Assembly (NCBI RefSeq): GCF_002575655.3
Contig: NC_053040.3
Location: forward strand, 356,808,267 to 356,872,266
DNA: 64,000 nucleotides
Source: Aegilops tauschii subsp. strangulata
Taxonomy: Eukaryota; Streptophyta; Magnoliopsida; Poales; Poaceae
Reading direction: 5' to 3'
The notes under the pieces were generated by a model. It was not told the origin of the DNA. It did no database searches and worked only from the letters and a program-made list of their open reading frames with translations. The translations under genes were made by a program, and so were the position numbers. Positions 22,751 to 34,195 of the stretch are shown piece by piece. Positions within the stretch are counted from its first letter, which is position 1; each line of letters starts with the position of its first letter.

Positions 22751-24152
22751 AATGTTATCCAATATGCTAATAAAACTCTAGACAGTGCCCAGAGAAATTA
22801 TGCTACTACTGAAAAGGAATTTTTAGCAGTTGTATTTGCTTGTGATAAGTTCAGACCTTATATTATTGATTCTAAAGTAACTGTTCACACTGATCATGCT
22901 GCTATTAAATATCTTATGGAAAAGAAAGATGCTAAACCTAGACTTATTAGACGGGTTCTCTTGCTACAAAAATTTGATATACATATTATTGATAGAAAGG
23001 GAGCTGAGAACCCCGTTGCAGACAACTTATCTAGGTTAGAGAATGTTCTTGATGACCCACTACCTATTGATGATAGCTTCCCCGATGAACAATTAGCTGT
23101 CATAAATGCTTCTCGTACTGCTCCATCGTATGCTGATTATGCTAATTGCATTGTTGCTAAATTTATACCATCTAGTTTCACATACCAGCAAAAGAAAAAG
23201 TTTTTCTATGATTTATGACATTAGTTCTGGGATGACCCACACCTTTATAAAGAAGGGGTAGATGGTTTTATTAGGCGTTGTGTACCTGAGCATGAACAGG
23301 AACAGATCCTACGCAAGTGTCACTCTGAGCCTTATGGAGGACACCACGCTGGAAATAGAACTGCACATAAGGTATTGCAATCCGGTTTTTATTGGCCTAC
23401 TCTTTTCAAGGACGCCCGTAAGTTTGTCTCGTCTTGTGATGAATGTCAAAGAATTGGTAATATTAGTAGATGTCAAGAAATGCCTATGAATTATTCACTT
23501 GTTATCGAACCATTTGATGTTTGGGGCTTTGATTATATGGGACCGTTTCCTTCCTCTAGTGGGTATACACATATTTTTGTTGCTGTTGATTACGTTACTA
23601 AGTGGGTAGAAGCTATTCCATCTAGTAGTTCTGATCATAACACCTCAATTAAGATGCTTAAAGAAGTTATTTTTCCGAGGTTTGGAGTTCCTAGATACTA
23701 AATGACTGATGGTAGTTCACATTTTATTCATGGTGCCTTTCGTAAAATGTTTGCTAAGTATGATGTTAATCATAGAATTGCATCTCCTTATCATCCACAG
23801 TCTAGTGGTCAAGTAGAACTGAGTAATAGAGAGATTAAATTAATTTTGCAAAAGACTGTTAATAGATCTAGAAAGAAGTGGTCCAAGAAACTTGATGATG
23901 CATTGTGGGCCTATAGAACTGCATATAAAAATCCTATGGGTATGTCTCCATATAAAATGGTTTATGGAAAAGCATGTCACTTACCTCTCGAACTAGAACA
24001 TAAGGCATATTGGGCCATTAAAGAGCTCAACTATGATTTCAAACTTCCGGTGAGAAGATACTATTTGACATTATCTCACTTGATGAGTGGAGAACTCAGG
24101 CCTATGAGAATGCCAAATTGTTTAAAGAAAAAGTTAAAAAGATGGCATGACA
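22751..24152 (+). pseudogene. Element D: RNase H and integrase (5' part)
   Basis: After the TGA, RNase H continues ([44 protein letters not shown]). Integrase has the zinc-binding module (GHHAGNRTAHKVL ... CDECQR), the first catalytic Asp in VWGFDYMGPFPSS, the second in TDGSSHF after a stop at 23699, and the Glu in [13 protein letters not shown]. Stops at 22748, 23217 and 23699 inactivate it. It is cut at 24152 by chromovirus E. The C-terminal part resumes at 38126. Confidence 0.88.
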
Positions 24153-26754
24153 TGTAACATCCCAAATTTTCAATTTGGAATGTTATACATAGGTCATCAT
24201 ATGCATATCATATTTTATTTGCATTTTGGTTTTGGATCCTAAAAATCCTAAGCAACTCAAGGACCCACGGAGAGAGTTGGGGATTTTATAAATTTCATAT
24301 TTGAATTTTCTCAAATATTGAAAAGAGGATCATTTTGGTTTTAATTATTTTTCTCTCTAAAATATTTCAATAAAAAATAAAAGAGAGGAGATAATATGAC
24401 TTCTCCAAAATAAAAGAAATATTGGAGGAAAATGTTAAAATCAAATAAATAATTTATTTGGATCTTATTTGCTATTTTTATTTGAATTAGAAAATTATGC
24501 ATTTTTCAAAACTGCATTTTTAGGCCAAGAAAATGTTCACCTTGTTCAAAATATTCTATTTAGACGGTGAAAATTGTTTTCGGCATTTTTAGATTTTTTT
24601 ATATTTATTTAAAAAAAACTCGGAAGAATTTTTTTTATAAAAAAAAAGTTGCACCCGACTGGGCCAACAGCCCAGCCGAGCCGGGCCAAGACCAGCGCCC
24701 GCACCGCGTCGCCCCGACCGACTACGGGCGGGAGTCCGACCGGCGCACGCCGCCGCCCGCCGCTTCAGCCCGCGCCGCCACGCCGCCGCCTCTCCGCGCC
24801 ACCGTCCCGCGCAGCCAACGCTGCCGCCTCGCTGGACGCCGTCATCGTTCAGATCCGTGCCGCCGCCGGTTTTTGTTCCGGTTCGTTTCGGGGTTTTTTT
24901 AACCCTAGATCGGTTTTTTTAGATCGGTTCGGTTCGCTTTTTTCGGTTTCGTTATTTAGCGAGCGTCCGCTCGTTAGTTCGTTTTTAACGAACGCGTTCG
25001 TGCGTTCGTCTCTGTTAACGAACGTTCACGCCGTAGTCTTTTTCTTTTTATTTTATTTTCGTCCAGGGACCTATCCGCGATTATTTTTATCACTAATTAG
25101 CCCTTGATCTTCAGACCCTTGCCATTTCTAAACCGTTCGTCCAAATCCAGTGAAACCAATGCCAAAATCTTCGTATCGAGCCCCTCTTTCTGTTTAATCA
25201 ACTTGAACATGGTTTTGACAATTTAAAATTTGGTTTCAAGCAGATTTGAATTCGAAGTTCTTTTGACCGTAGTTTCAGTTTCGTAGTTCCGTTTTGACTA
25301 ATTCTTTTTGCAAATTGAATCTCTTCAGTTGAACTTTCAGATTGGATCTTCTTATTTGAGTTTTACCCGTGCAACTATGTTTGAATGCTTATGTATGCTA
25401 TTGTTTGTTTGCGATAGAATTCCCAGAGTGCGAAGCGTGCTACTACGAGTCTTTAGGATTTGGGGACCGTCAGCAAGGCAAGTAACACATTGATCATACC
25501 CTTTATTACCCAGTTTTTATGCATTAGTTCAACCCTCAAACATTGCATGAGTAGGATCTGATTAACTTGTGGTACTGGGAAGTAGTTGACGAGGTAGAAC
25601 CTATTGCCTTTTATATCAAACCCTTGGGAGTTACTTCTACGTTATGCTTATGTTGCCATGCTATGCTCGTAGACATGGATTGGGTTTGAGTGTATCCATG
25701 ACAGATGTGAGATTATTAATTAATGCTTAACTTAAGGTGGCCACTTAAATACATATCTGGGTGGATTGGTTGCGGGCACCTGGGGATATACCAGTGCTGT
25801 CCTTGTTGGTTCGCCACCCAGGCTCAAAGGGATCATAAGATTTTTCATGCTAGAAACTTCCGTGTGCAGCCACAAGCTATTATGGGCTCTAGCATAGTTG
25901 AGTATGTTGCATGACCTCTTTCAGTGGTAGACTAGCAGATGTAGGGGATGTAGGTTGGTACTGTCTACCCAGAGTAAAGAGTTAATGTTTCTGAAAGACT
26001 GTGTCTCGGTCAACCGTTTCTCAAACACCATGTAGTGCGAGAAATCCAACGGAGGAGATCGAGTCTAGTGGAGAAAAGTGCGCAAACCTCTGCAGAGTGT
26101 ATAAACTAATCATGGTTAGCCATGTCCCCGATTAAGGACATTTTGAGTATCTGGTTCTTGGATTATCATGTTGATCTCATCACTCTAAATTAATTTGTTT
26201 GGGTTGTTAATTACTTCTTAATTGGGACTGAGATGGGGATTTACCATTCTCAATGTTTCAACTACCATGATAGTTAAATAAAATATATTCCTTTGATGTA
26301 GGGAAAATGGGAAAATTTGGCTTTTTGCAAAACATTATAACCTTAGAGCCTCCACCAGCCATATATGCATGTAGTGATAGCATTTACTTGTTCATTTGCT
26401 CTATTGTGTTACCTTGCCATCATATTCCATGTGCTGACCCGTTTCCGGGCTGCAACATATCATGTTGCAGACTTTTCAAACGAAGAGTAAGGTGCGCTAG
26501 GTCGTTTGTCGTGCACTCAGCTATGCTGTTGCAGTTGGTGGACTCACTTTATCTTCCAAGCCTTCCGTTGTTATCTTATTTAGATGGCCTTAAGCCATAT
26601 TTATTGTAATAAGTTCTCTTTTGAGACATTCGATGCAATAAGTGTGTGATTGCACTCTGTTATAAATCCTTTGAGTACTGTGTGTGTCAGCATTACCGAT
26701 CCAGGGATGACACTTATGCACTGAGATTTGACCGTTTGAGGTCGGATCGCTACA
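24153..26754 (+). repeat. Element E: 5' LTR (2602 bp)
   Basis: TGTAACATCCCAAATT...GGATCGCTACA. It is 122 bases shorter than the right LTR after subtracting the MULE and its TSD copy. The missing block lies near 24745 in the GCC-rich segment and includes the TATA box present in the right LTR at 36070. ORFs at 24567-25107 are GC-rich shadows. Confidence 0.88.
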
Positions 26755-26757
26755 AGA

Positions 26758-26770
26758 TGGTATGAGAGCA
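26758..26770 (+). other. Element E: primer binding site, initiator-Met type
   Basis: TGGTATGAGAGCA, three bases after the LTR. It differs by one base from the common plant TGGTATCAGAGC site complementary to the initiator methionine tRNA. Confidence 0.8.
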
Positions 26771-26862
26771 CACGCTGATTGTAGGACTCGACCACTAAGT
26801 TAAGCCATAGGTCACTCTTATCTACTCATTTCTGACTCCTCGCCATTTCTCCACTCTCTAGG

Positions 26863-27623
26863 ATGGCAGACTCAAGGAACAAGTTTGCACAACCGGATGA
26901 AGACACACCTTTTGGACGACACTTGAAGGAAGTCACTAGGTACCTGAACATAGGAATAACAAGTGTCACCGGGACCTACACCGCCACTTTACCAGAAGAG
27001 GAGTGTTGGATGATTCGAGTTCAAGTTCCAGGAAGGACATTCACGCCAGTCACTGAGCCCATAGAGTTTTCCTTTGATGCACCAACCTGGAGTCTAGGAA
27101 AGAGCATGGCAACTCACATCGCCATGGGACGCATCGGCGAAGTTTATCACAAGGATCTTAAGGACACTATCTACTAGATATGTGGGTGCCGAGATGAACA
27201 ATGGGAGATGACAGCACCAGGAGGGACAGGTCCATTGCAGCTTTCATCCAGGAGTTAAACCAGCGCATTCGTCGCCAGGAGAACCAGATGTGCACAAGCA
27301 TGATAGATTTGAAGAAGGTGATGAACAGGGACATGGAGCTTGAAGAGGAACTCAAGTCTACACGCAATGGATACGAGGAGGAAATCGCAATACTAGTGGA
27401 GAAGAATCACGACCTGACGCAGAAGCTAGGAGTGTTCATGGGAGACCCTGCGCCAGGAGGAGATGATGACCACCCCGATGACATCCGTTCTGAAGACTAC
27501 ATCATCATCAACGACACTGACTCCGACCCCGATAGTGGTGATGATGATTATGAAGACGAAGCTGGAGCAGATATCATGGAGTCTTCCACCGATCAAATTT
27601 CTAGTAGACCACCATATTATTAG
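26863..27623 (+). pseudogene. Element E: extra ORF upstream of gag (orf0-like)
   Basis: Two plus-strand frames before gag. The first (26863-27177, MADSRNKFAQPDEDTPFG) has a compact globular look (ECWMIRVQVPGRTF) and ends in TAG. The second (27201-27623) has a coiled coil (FIQELNQRIRRQENQ, DMELEEELKSTRNG) and a strongly acidic tail with DSDPDSGDDDYEDEAG. One nonsense codon and one frameshift separate them, so they were probably one protein of about 250 residues. It matches no gag or pol domain I know. Some rice chromoviruses (RIRE3, RIRE8) are known to have an orf0 here; I infer the same. Function unknown. Confidence 0.6.
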
Positions 27624-27801
27624 TAGTATTTCCCCATGTATATATTGGTAGTCCAAGCACTATAACGATAGTTAGATCGACTATATGCCCTTGTTTGAAT
27701 TGTTTTGGTGTGATATGATTGTGTTTGTCTCATGTGCATATGGGTAGTGTTTTCTCATTAGACCTCATTCTATTCTAATCTCTCCCCTATAAACCCATCA
27801 G

Positions 27802-28800
27802 ATGCCTCCGAGACGTGACCCGGATTTGTCTTCCCACCGGAGCTCACCTAGTTGATCCAACAGCAGAATGCCTTGATGCAGTTACTAGTCCAGAACCAAG
27901 GCAACAACAACAACAACAACAACAACAACCCACCACCACCACCTCCAGTTGACAACATAGCTCGTTTTCTAAGGTTGCAGCCGCCGGTGTTTTCCAGTAG
28001 CACCGAGACAATAGTTGCTGATGACTGGCTATGCAGAATTGGAAGGGAGTTGACCACCGCAGGTTGCAAAGATGCTGAGAAGGTGCGTTTTGCCGCACAC
28101 CAATTGGATGGACCCGCAGCCTCATGGTGGGAGAATTGCACAGCCACTTTCCCTATAGCCAATATCACATGGGATCAGTTTCAGCAAGCATTCCGCACCG
28201 CACATGTCTCAATTGGAGCTATGAGCATGAAGAAGCGTGAGTTTCACAACTTACGCCAGGGCAACCGTACTGTGGGGCAGTACGTGGATGAGTTTAGTAA
28301 GTTAGCCCGCTATGCCCCAGATTGGCCACAGATGCCGCGAAGCAGGAGAAGTTTATGGAAGGGCTGAATGATGAGATGAGTATGCAGTTAATGGTGGCAA
28401 CATTTAATAACTACCAGCAGTTGGTAGACAAGGCTCTAATGATTGAAGGGAAGCAGCAGCAGATTGAGAGCCGCAAAAGGAAGTATGGACAAGGGAAGTA
28501 CAATTAAAGAGCTCAGCAGAAGCCTCGTTTTACCCCGAACTCGGGAGGATATACCCATAACCATGGAGGCCATACCCACAATGGAGGAAGTTCACATAAC
28601 CACAGTGGCCCCAAGAACGGAAATGGGAATGGAGCAGGCAGTAATCAGAACAGCTCTAACCCAGCCACACCTGCCAAGAAGGATCAAAGTCACATTACTT
28701 GTTTCAAGCGCGGGAAGACTTGACACTATGCCAATGAGTGTCCTGAACCAAAGAATGGAAATGCCAATGGAAGCTCTGGGAAGAATCCCAACCCTTCCAA
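27802..28800 (+). pseudogene. Element E: gag
   Basis: The likely start is MPPRRDPDLSSH at 27802, followed by a frameshift. The main frame (27852-28367) has a CAA-repeat-encoded Asn run and a Pro run, then the capsid (FLRLQPPVFSSSTETIVADD, LDGPAASWWENC, TVGQYVDEFSKLARYAP). Frame 28322-28507 continues with EKFMEGLNDEMSMQL. The zinc knuckle at 28700-28732 reads C-F-K-R-G-K-T-stop-H-Y-A-N-E-C: the second Cys is Arg and the Gly before His is a stop. This Gag cannot be functional. Confidence 0.85.
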
Positions 28801-28810
28801 CAGGGGACAA

Positions 28811-29104
28811 GTGAACCACGTGAACGTGGAGGAGGTTGAAGAGCAGCCAGATGCAGTTATCGGTAAGTTTTTGGTTAAGTCATTTACCGCTCTCGTTCTT
28901 TTCGGTACTAGTGCATCGCATTCATACATATCAAGGGGATTTGTGGACAAGTTTAAGCTACCCACCTTAGCCCTTAGGTCACCCATGCTAGTAAGCTCAC
29001 CAGGAGCAGAGTATATGGCCAGCCGATGGTGCGATCGGATACCCTTAACCATTGGTAGCCATGTTTTCCCCTCAGACCTAATAATTTTGGAGTCACAAGG
29101 ATAG
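28811..29104 (+). pseudogene. Element E: protease with mutated active site
   Basis: Frame of 97 codons containing VLFGTSASHSYISRGFVDKF where chromoviruses have FDTGASHSFI. The catalytic Asp is Gly and the following Gly is Ser, so it is catalytically dead. It ends at a TAG (29102) just before the RT frame. The C-terminal half (SLSTIGSHVFPSDLIILE-type text, 29040-29100) is still recognisable. Confidence 0.85.
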
Positions 29105-29107
29105 GAT

Positions 29108-29995
29108 GTGATACTAGGTATGGATTGGCTATCGAAGTATGGTGGAAACATCGACTGTGCTTGTAGGTCAATTCTGCTCACCACCCCAGAGGGAAAAAGG
29201 ATTAAGTATGTATCTAGGCATGCGCCTAGGAGCACCCAAGCAAATTCCCTCTCAGGAGTTGTTCAGGAGGAAGTGCCTGTAGTGAAGGATTATCCGGACA
29301 TATTTCCAGAGGAGTTTCCAGGCATGCCGCCAGACCGAGACATTGAATTTTTGATAGAGTTGTTGCCAGGCACCGGACCGATATCGAAGAGACCATACCG
29401 GATGCCCGCAAATGATTCGAAGGAGATTAAGAAGATTAAGGAGTTATTGGAGAAATGTTACATACAACGAAGTTCGTCACCATGGGGAGCCCCAGTGCTC
29501 TTGGTTGAGAAGAAGGATGGATCTTTGAGAATGGTTGTTGATTATCGTGCATTGATTGAAGTGACGATCAAGAACAAGTACCCATTGCCGATGATCAATG
29601 ATTTGTTTGACCAGTTGCAAGGAGCTAAAGTATTCTCCAAGATCGATCCGCGATCAGGATACCACCAGCTGAAGATCCGAGAACAGGATATACCTAAGAC
29701 AGCCTTCACCACAAGGTACGGGCTATATGAGTACATGGTTATGTCATTTGGATTGACTAACGCCCCTGCCTATTTCATGAGTAAGATGAATAAGGTGTTC
29801 ATGGAGTTCTTGTATGAGTTTTTTGTGGTGTTCATCGATGATATTTTGGTGTACTCGAAGAATGAACAGGAACACAAGGAGCATTTGCGTTTAGTTCTCG
29901 AGAAGCTCAGGGAACATCAGTTGTATGCCAAGTTCAGCAAATGTGAGTTTTGGTTGAAGGAAATTGGATTTCTTGGCCATGTTATATCAGGATAA
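29108..29995 (+). pseudogene. Element E: reverse transcriptase
   Basis: 295-codon open frame. It begins [13 protein letters not shown], the end of the protease. RT motifs follow in order: [52 protein letters not shown], the catalytic [12 protein letters not shown], and [17 protein letters not shown]. It ends at a TAA (29993) where the family continues without a stop. RNase H follows at 30005. Confidence 0.9.
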
Positions 29996-30004
29996 GGTAT
30001 AGCA

Positions 30005-31341
30005 GTGGATCCTACCAAGGTTCAGTCAGTCACTGAGTGGTTGGCACCCACCTCAGTTGGAGAGATCCATAGTTTTCTTGGACTCGAGGGGTACTACCGG
30101 AGATTCATTGAGAATTTCTCTAAGCTTGCGAAGCCCATGACGGAGTTGTTGAAGAAGGACACCAAGTTCAAATGGACACATGAATGTGAGGCAAGTTTTC
30201 AGGAGCTGAAGAAACGTTTGGTTACAGCCCCAGTGCTAATTCTGCCGGATATACGCAAGGATTTCCAAGTGTATTGCGATGCCTCTCGCTTAGGACTTGG
30301 AGGTGTACTTATGCAGGACGGAAGAGTTGTTTCATATGCCTCACGTCAGCGTCAACCGCATGAGTTGAATTATGCCACGCATGATTTGGAGTTAGCAGCC
30401 GTGGTGCATGCGCTCAAGACTTGGAGACATTTTCTTATTGGAAATCGTTGTGATGTGTACACGGATCATAAAAGTTGAAGTGCATTTTCACACAGAAGGA
30501 GCTGAATCTCAGGCAGAGGAGATGGTTGGAGCTTATAAAGGATTATGATATGAAGTTGCACTATCATCCAGGCAAGGCCAATGTCGTAGCAGACGCTTTG
30601 AGCCGGAAGAGTTATGCTAATAACCTCGTAAGCGGAGGATTGCCAAAAGAGTTAGCCGAGGATCTCAGGGAGCTACGTTTGGAGATAGTCCCTAGAGGTT
30701 TGTTTGCAGCATTGGAAGTGCAGTCGACATTATTGGGAAATATTCGAGAAGCTGAGAAGGATGATAAGGAAATTTCTGAGATAAAGGAGAGGATGAGTAA
30801 AGGAAAAGCCAAAGGTTTTCGTGAGGATGAGCACGACACCTTGTGGTTTGAGGACCGTGTTTATGTACCCAATAATGCAGAGATCAGGAAGTTGATACTT
30901 CAGGAAGCTCATGACTTGCCTTACTCGATACACCCTAGAAACACCAAGATGTATTTGGATTTGAAGGAGCGTTTCTGGTGGACAGGAATGAAGAAGGATA
31001 TTGCCGAGTATGTATCCATATGTGATGTATGTCAGAGAGTGAAGGCAGAACATCAGAAGCCAGTAGGATTACTGCAGCCTATGCCGATACCCAAATGGAA
31101 GTGGGATAAGCTTGGCATGGATTTCATCACCCGATTGCCCAGGACCCGATCGGGATATGATTCTATCTGGATAGTAGTGGATCGCATGACCAAAGTGGCT
31201 CACTTTATCCTAGTGAAAACCACCTATACAAGTGCGAAGTTGGCCAAGATATATATGACCAGGATCGTATGTCTGCATGGAGTTCTGAGGACCATCGTAT
31301 CAGATAGAGGAACACATTTCACCTCAAAGTTTTGGCATTAG
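30005..31341 (+). pseudogene. Element E: RNase H and integrase core
   Basis: Frame 30005-30478 has [40 protein letters not shown] and VYTDHKS then TGA. Frame 30475-31341 resumes with [20 protein letters not shown] and [13 protein letters not shown], then integrase: zinc module ending [35 protein letters not shown] (first Asp), [13 protein letters not shown], and [13 protein letters not shown] (second Asp), then TAG at 31339. The catalytic Glu region (QTERVNQILEDMLRAC) follows the stop at about 31400-31450. Confidence 0.9.
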
Positions 31342-32160
31342 TTGCACCAGACTTTGGGAACCAGGCTAGAGTTCAGTACAGCCTTTCATTCGCAGATAGA
31401 TGGACAGACCGAGAGAGTCAATCAGATTCTGGAGGACATGTTGAGAGCTTGTGCGCTAGATTATGGATCTAGTTGGGATGATAGCTTGCCCTACGCAGAG
31501 TTCTCATACAACAACAGCTAACAGGCTAGTCTGAAGATGGCACCTTTCGAAGCTTTATATGGAAGGAGGTGTAGGACACCGTTGATGTGGGATGAAGTTG
31601 GAGACCGTCAGTTGCTTGGATTAGATTTGATTAAAGAGTCTGAAGAGAAGGTTAAGTTGATTCGGGATAGACTGAAGGTAGCTCAGTCCAGGCAGAAGAG
31701 ATATGTCGATACCAAGCGCAAGGAGGTAGTCTATGAAATCGGAGACAGAGCATATCTACGTGTATCACCACTGCGAGGAGTTCAACGTTTTGGAGTTAAG
31801 GGAAAGTTAGCCCCGAGATTTGTAGGACCATACTGAGTTTTGGAACGTATGGGAGAACTGGCCTACAAGTTGGAATTACCCGAAGGACTGTCAGGAGTTC
31901 ATGATGTGTTTCACATTTCTCAGTTGAAGAAGTGCCATGCAGAGATGGCCGATATTCCTCTAAGAGATACAGTGCCCCCGGAAGCAATTCAGTTAGATAG
32001 TGATCTGACCTACGAGGAGAAACCAGTCAAGATTCTCGATTTTGCCAGCCGAGTCACACGCAGCAAGGTTATCAAGTTTTGCAAAGTTCAATGGAGCCAA
32101 CATACTGAGGATGAAGCCACCTAGGAACGAGAGGATGATCTACGGAAAAACCACCCACAC
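31342..32160 (+). pseudogene. Element E: integrase C-terminus with chromodomain
   Basis: Frame 31537-31836 has MAPFEALYGRRCRTPLMWDE and the GPY/F region (LAPRFVGPY, then a stop at 31834 where Trp or Arg is expected). Frame 31840-32124 has LPEGLSGVHDVFHISQLKKC and then the chromodomain-like VKILDFASRVTRSKVIKFCK and VQWSQHTEDEAT, stopped by TAG. In chromoviruses this domain directs integration to heterochromatin marked by histone methylation; that role is family knowledge, not shown here. Confidence 0.82.
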
Positions 32161-32203
32161 CTATTTTCTAGCCAATCCGAATCTCGAGGACGAGATTCAC
32201 CTT

Positions 32204-32217
32204 AAGGGGGGTAGGTT
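32204..32217 (+). other. Element E: polypurine tract
   Basis: AAGGGGGGTAGGTT directly before the right LTR (32218). It primes plus-strand cDNA. Confidence 0.8.
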
Positions 32218-32708
32218 TGTAACATCCCAAATTTTCAATTTGGAATGTTATACATAGGTCATCATATGCATATCACATTTTATTTGCATTTTGGTTTTGG
32301 ATCCTAAAAATCCTAAGCAACTCAAGGACCCACGGAGAGAGTTGGGGATTTTATAAATTTCATATTTGAATTTTCTCAAATATTGAAAAGAGGATCATTT
32401 TGGTTTTAATTATTTTTCTCTCTGAAATATTTCAATAAAAAAATAAAAAAGAGGAGATAATATGACTTCTCCAAAATAAAAGAAATATTGGAGGAAAAAT
32501 GTTAAAATCAAATAAATAATTTATTTGGATCTTATTTGCTATTTTTTGAATTAGAAAAATATGCATTTTCAAAACTGCATTTTTAGGCCAAGAAAATGTT
32601 CACCTTGTTCTAAATATTCTATTTAGACGGTGAAAATTGTTTTTGGCATTTTTAGATTTTTTTTATATTTATTTAGAAATATTTTTTTGTTTCGGCGGAA
32701 TTTTATTT

Positions 32709-32880
32709 GGGATAATCGGTTTTATACCCTTAGTTGCATACCACTCGTCAGGATTGCCCCTACTTTTGGAAAACACGCGGTCTTGCCCAACTCAGTTTGC
32801 TTGTCTTGTACTTTTGCCCTTCCGGCACGGCTCCATCCAGTCAGCGCCGTTTGACCATAAGCGGCGCTAGATTTTGGACA
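32709..32880 (+). repeat. MULE left terminal inverted repeat
   Basis: 172 bp from GGGATAATCGG to GATTTTGGACA. It pairs with 35708-35879 with high but imperfect identity; the inner 100 bases (from AACACGCGGTCTTGCCC on) are best conserved. Confidence 0.85.
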
Positions 32881-32988
32881 TTTTTGCCCCTGTTGGTGCT
32901 ACACTTAGTACCCTTTCGTCCATAGTGAGCTCGCGCTGAAGAAAACAGAGGAGCGGAGCCGGCGACGCGAGGCCCGACGAGGAAGAAG

Positions 32989-33220
32989 ATGGAGCGGCGC
33001 AGCAAGGCAAGCTCTGGCTCGTCCAACTACTCGCAAGCGGCCGGTGAGGTAAGTGAACATGAGCTCGTGCGGCTCCTCCACCCCCAATTTGTTCTAGGGT
33101 TTGTGAGATTTGGGGGAAATTTTGACCTTCCTTCCCTTCCATTTGGTTTAGGTTGATGGGGTCGGGATTGTGCAGCTCGTCTGTGAGTTCTATCTTCCCG
33201 ATGACACCTATAGTGCATAG
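32989..33220 (+). other. Possible small spliced gene in the MULE (plus strand)
   Basis: ATG at 32989 gives MERRSKASSGSSNYSQAAGE, then a good donor (GAG|GTAAGTG at about 33049) and an acceptor (tttggtttag, about 33151) that would continue VDGVGIVQLVCEFYLPDD before a stop. The start resembles short Ser-rich N-termini of plant GRF-type zinc-finger proteins often carried with such MULEs, but the zinc finger itself is absent. A remnant or chance; low confidence. Confidence 0.3.
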
Positions 33221-33329
33221 ACAACAACATCAAGTGCATAAAGCACTAAGAACATGAAAGTACTGGTATCACAGTGCACATAGTAACAACATCAAGTGCA
33301 TAACAGTTTCAAACATAAAACTGAAGTAA

Positions 33330-34195
33330 CATGACTAAAACTGAAGTTTCTTGCTCCTGGTGTTCTTGGCTGGGTTTGGAGCCAGCTTTGCCTTGCTTCT
33401 AGTGTTCTTAGCTGGATTGGGGGCAGAGGGTGGGGCTTCAACTGCTGTTGCTGCTTTTTTGGCTGGAGAGACACCCTTGCTGTCAACACTGCTTCCAGTA
33501 ACTGAGCAAAATGTAGTTGTTGGTCCATTTTTCTTCTGCTTGCAACACCTTGGAGAAGCTCCCCTCTCTGCTCCTCTTTTATAATTCTTTCTAGGACTAA
33601 AACAAGTTCAAACATAACACAATTTTTAAGATATGAACTAATGAAAATTGAAACAAGGGCAATATAAAACTGAAACAAGTTGCTGGCACACACCTCACTA
33701 CACTAGCTTGTGTAGATGCCTCATGTGAGGTTTCCTTTGGTGGTGGCATCTGCTGCTGAAGAACATCAACTTCTGGCTCTTCATCCTCCTCCTCATCTTG
33801 TACTTCTGCTTCTGTTGGCTCATTAGTTGTTGGATGATCATCTGCATTATCTGCTCCCCAATGTTCTTCTTCTCCAAAGGCTGGATCAACAGATTCTTTG
33901 CAGCCTTTGGTTTTGTGTCCACATCTTCCACATCTCTTGCACTTATACTTCCTAGGACCAAGACCCTTTCCTTCACTGGTAGATCTTATCCTCTGCTTTC
34001 TTGGTCTTCTTGGTGGTCTGTTCTGAACAGGAGCACACAGCTTGAATCCTGGATCTACACAGTCCCACTATTGTTTTCCTTCTAGAGCTGGTAGATTGTC
34101 AGCATAAGTTGCTCTAAACATCTCAACTGTGTAATATTTGTGGACATACTGATCTATTCCACTAGCTTCACCTCTTAGAGCAGTGATGAAAAAAA
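33330..34195 (-). pseudogene. MULE transposase, C-terminal exons
   Basis: Reading on the minus strand from 34195: text with GEASGIDQYVHKYYTVEMF and RATYADNLPALEGK (end of the MULE domain), a stop at about 34072, then Arg/Lys-rich sequence and a zinc knuckle CKRCGRCGHKTKGC at about 33920-33960. An acidic stretch follows (EVQDEEEDEEPEVDVLQQQ). A probable intron (about 33593-33690) leads to a last exon rich in NPAKNTRSK repeats (33350-33592). The zinc knuckle is the SWIM/CCHC type usual at MuDR C-termini. The catalytic DDE core is missing upstream. Confidence 0.7.

Noticed and set aside
27426..27656. Minus-strand ORF rich in Ile/Val opposite the E extra ORF.
   Set aside because: Antisense shadow of the acidic GAT/GAC-rich tail.
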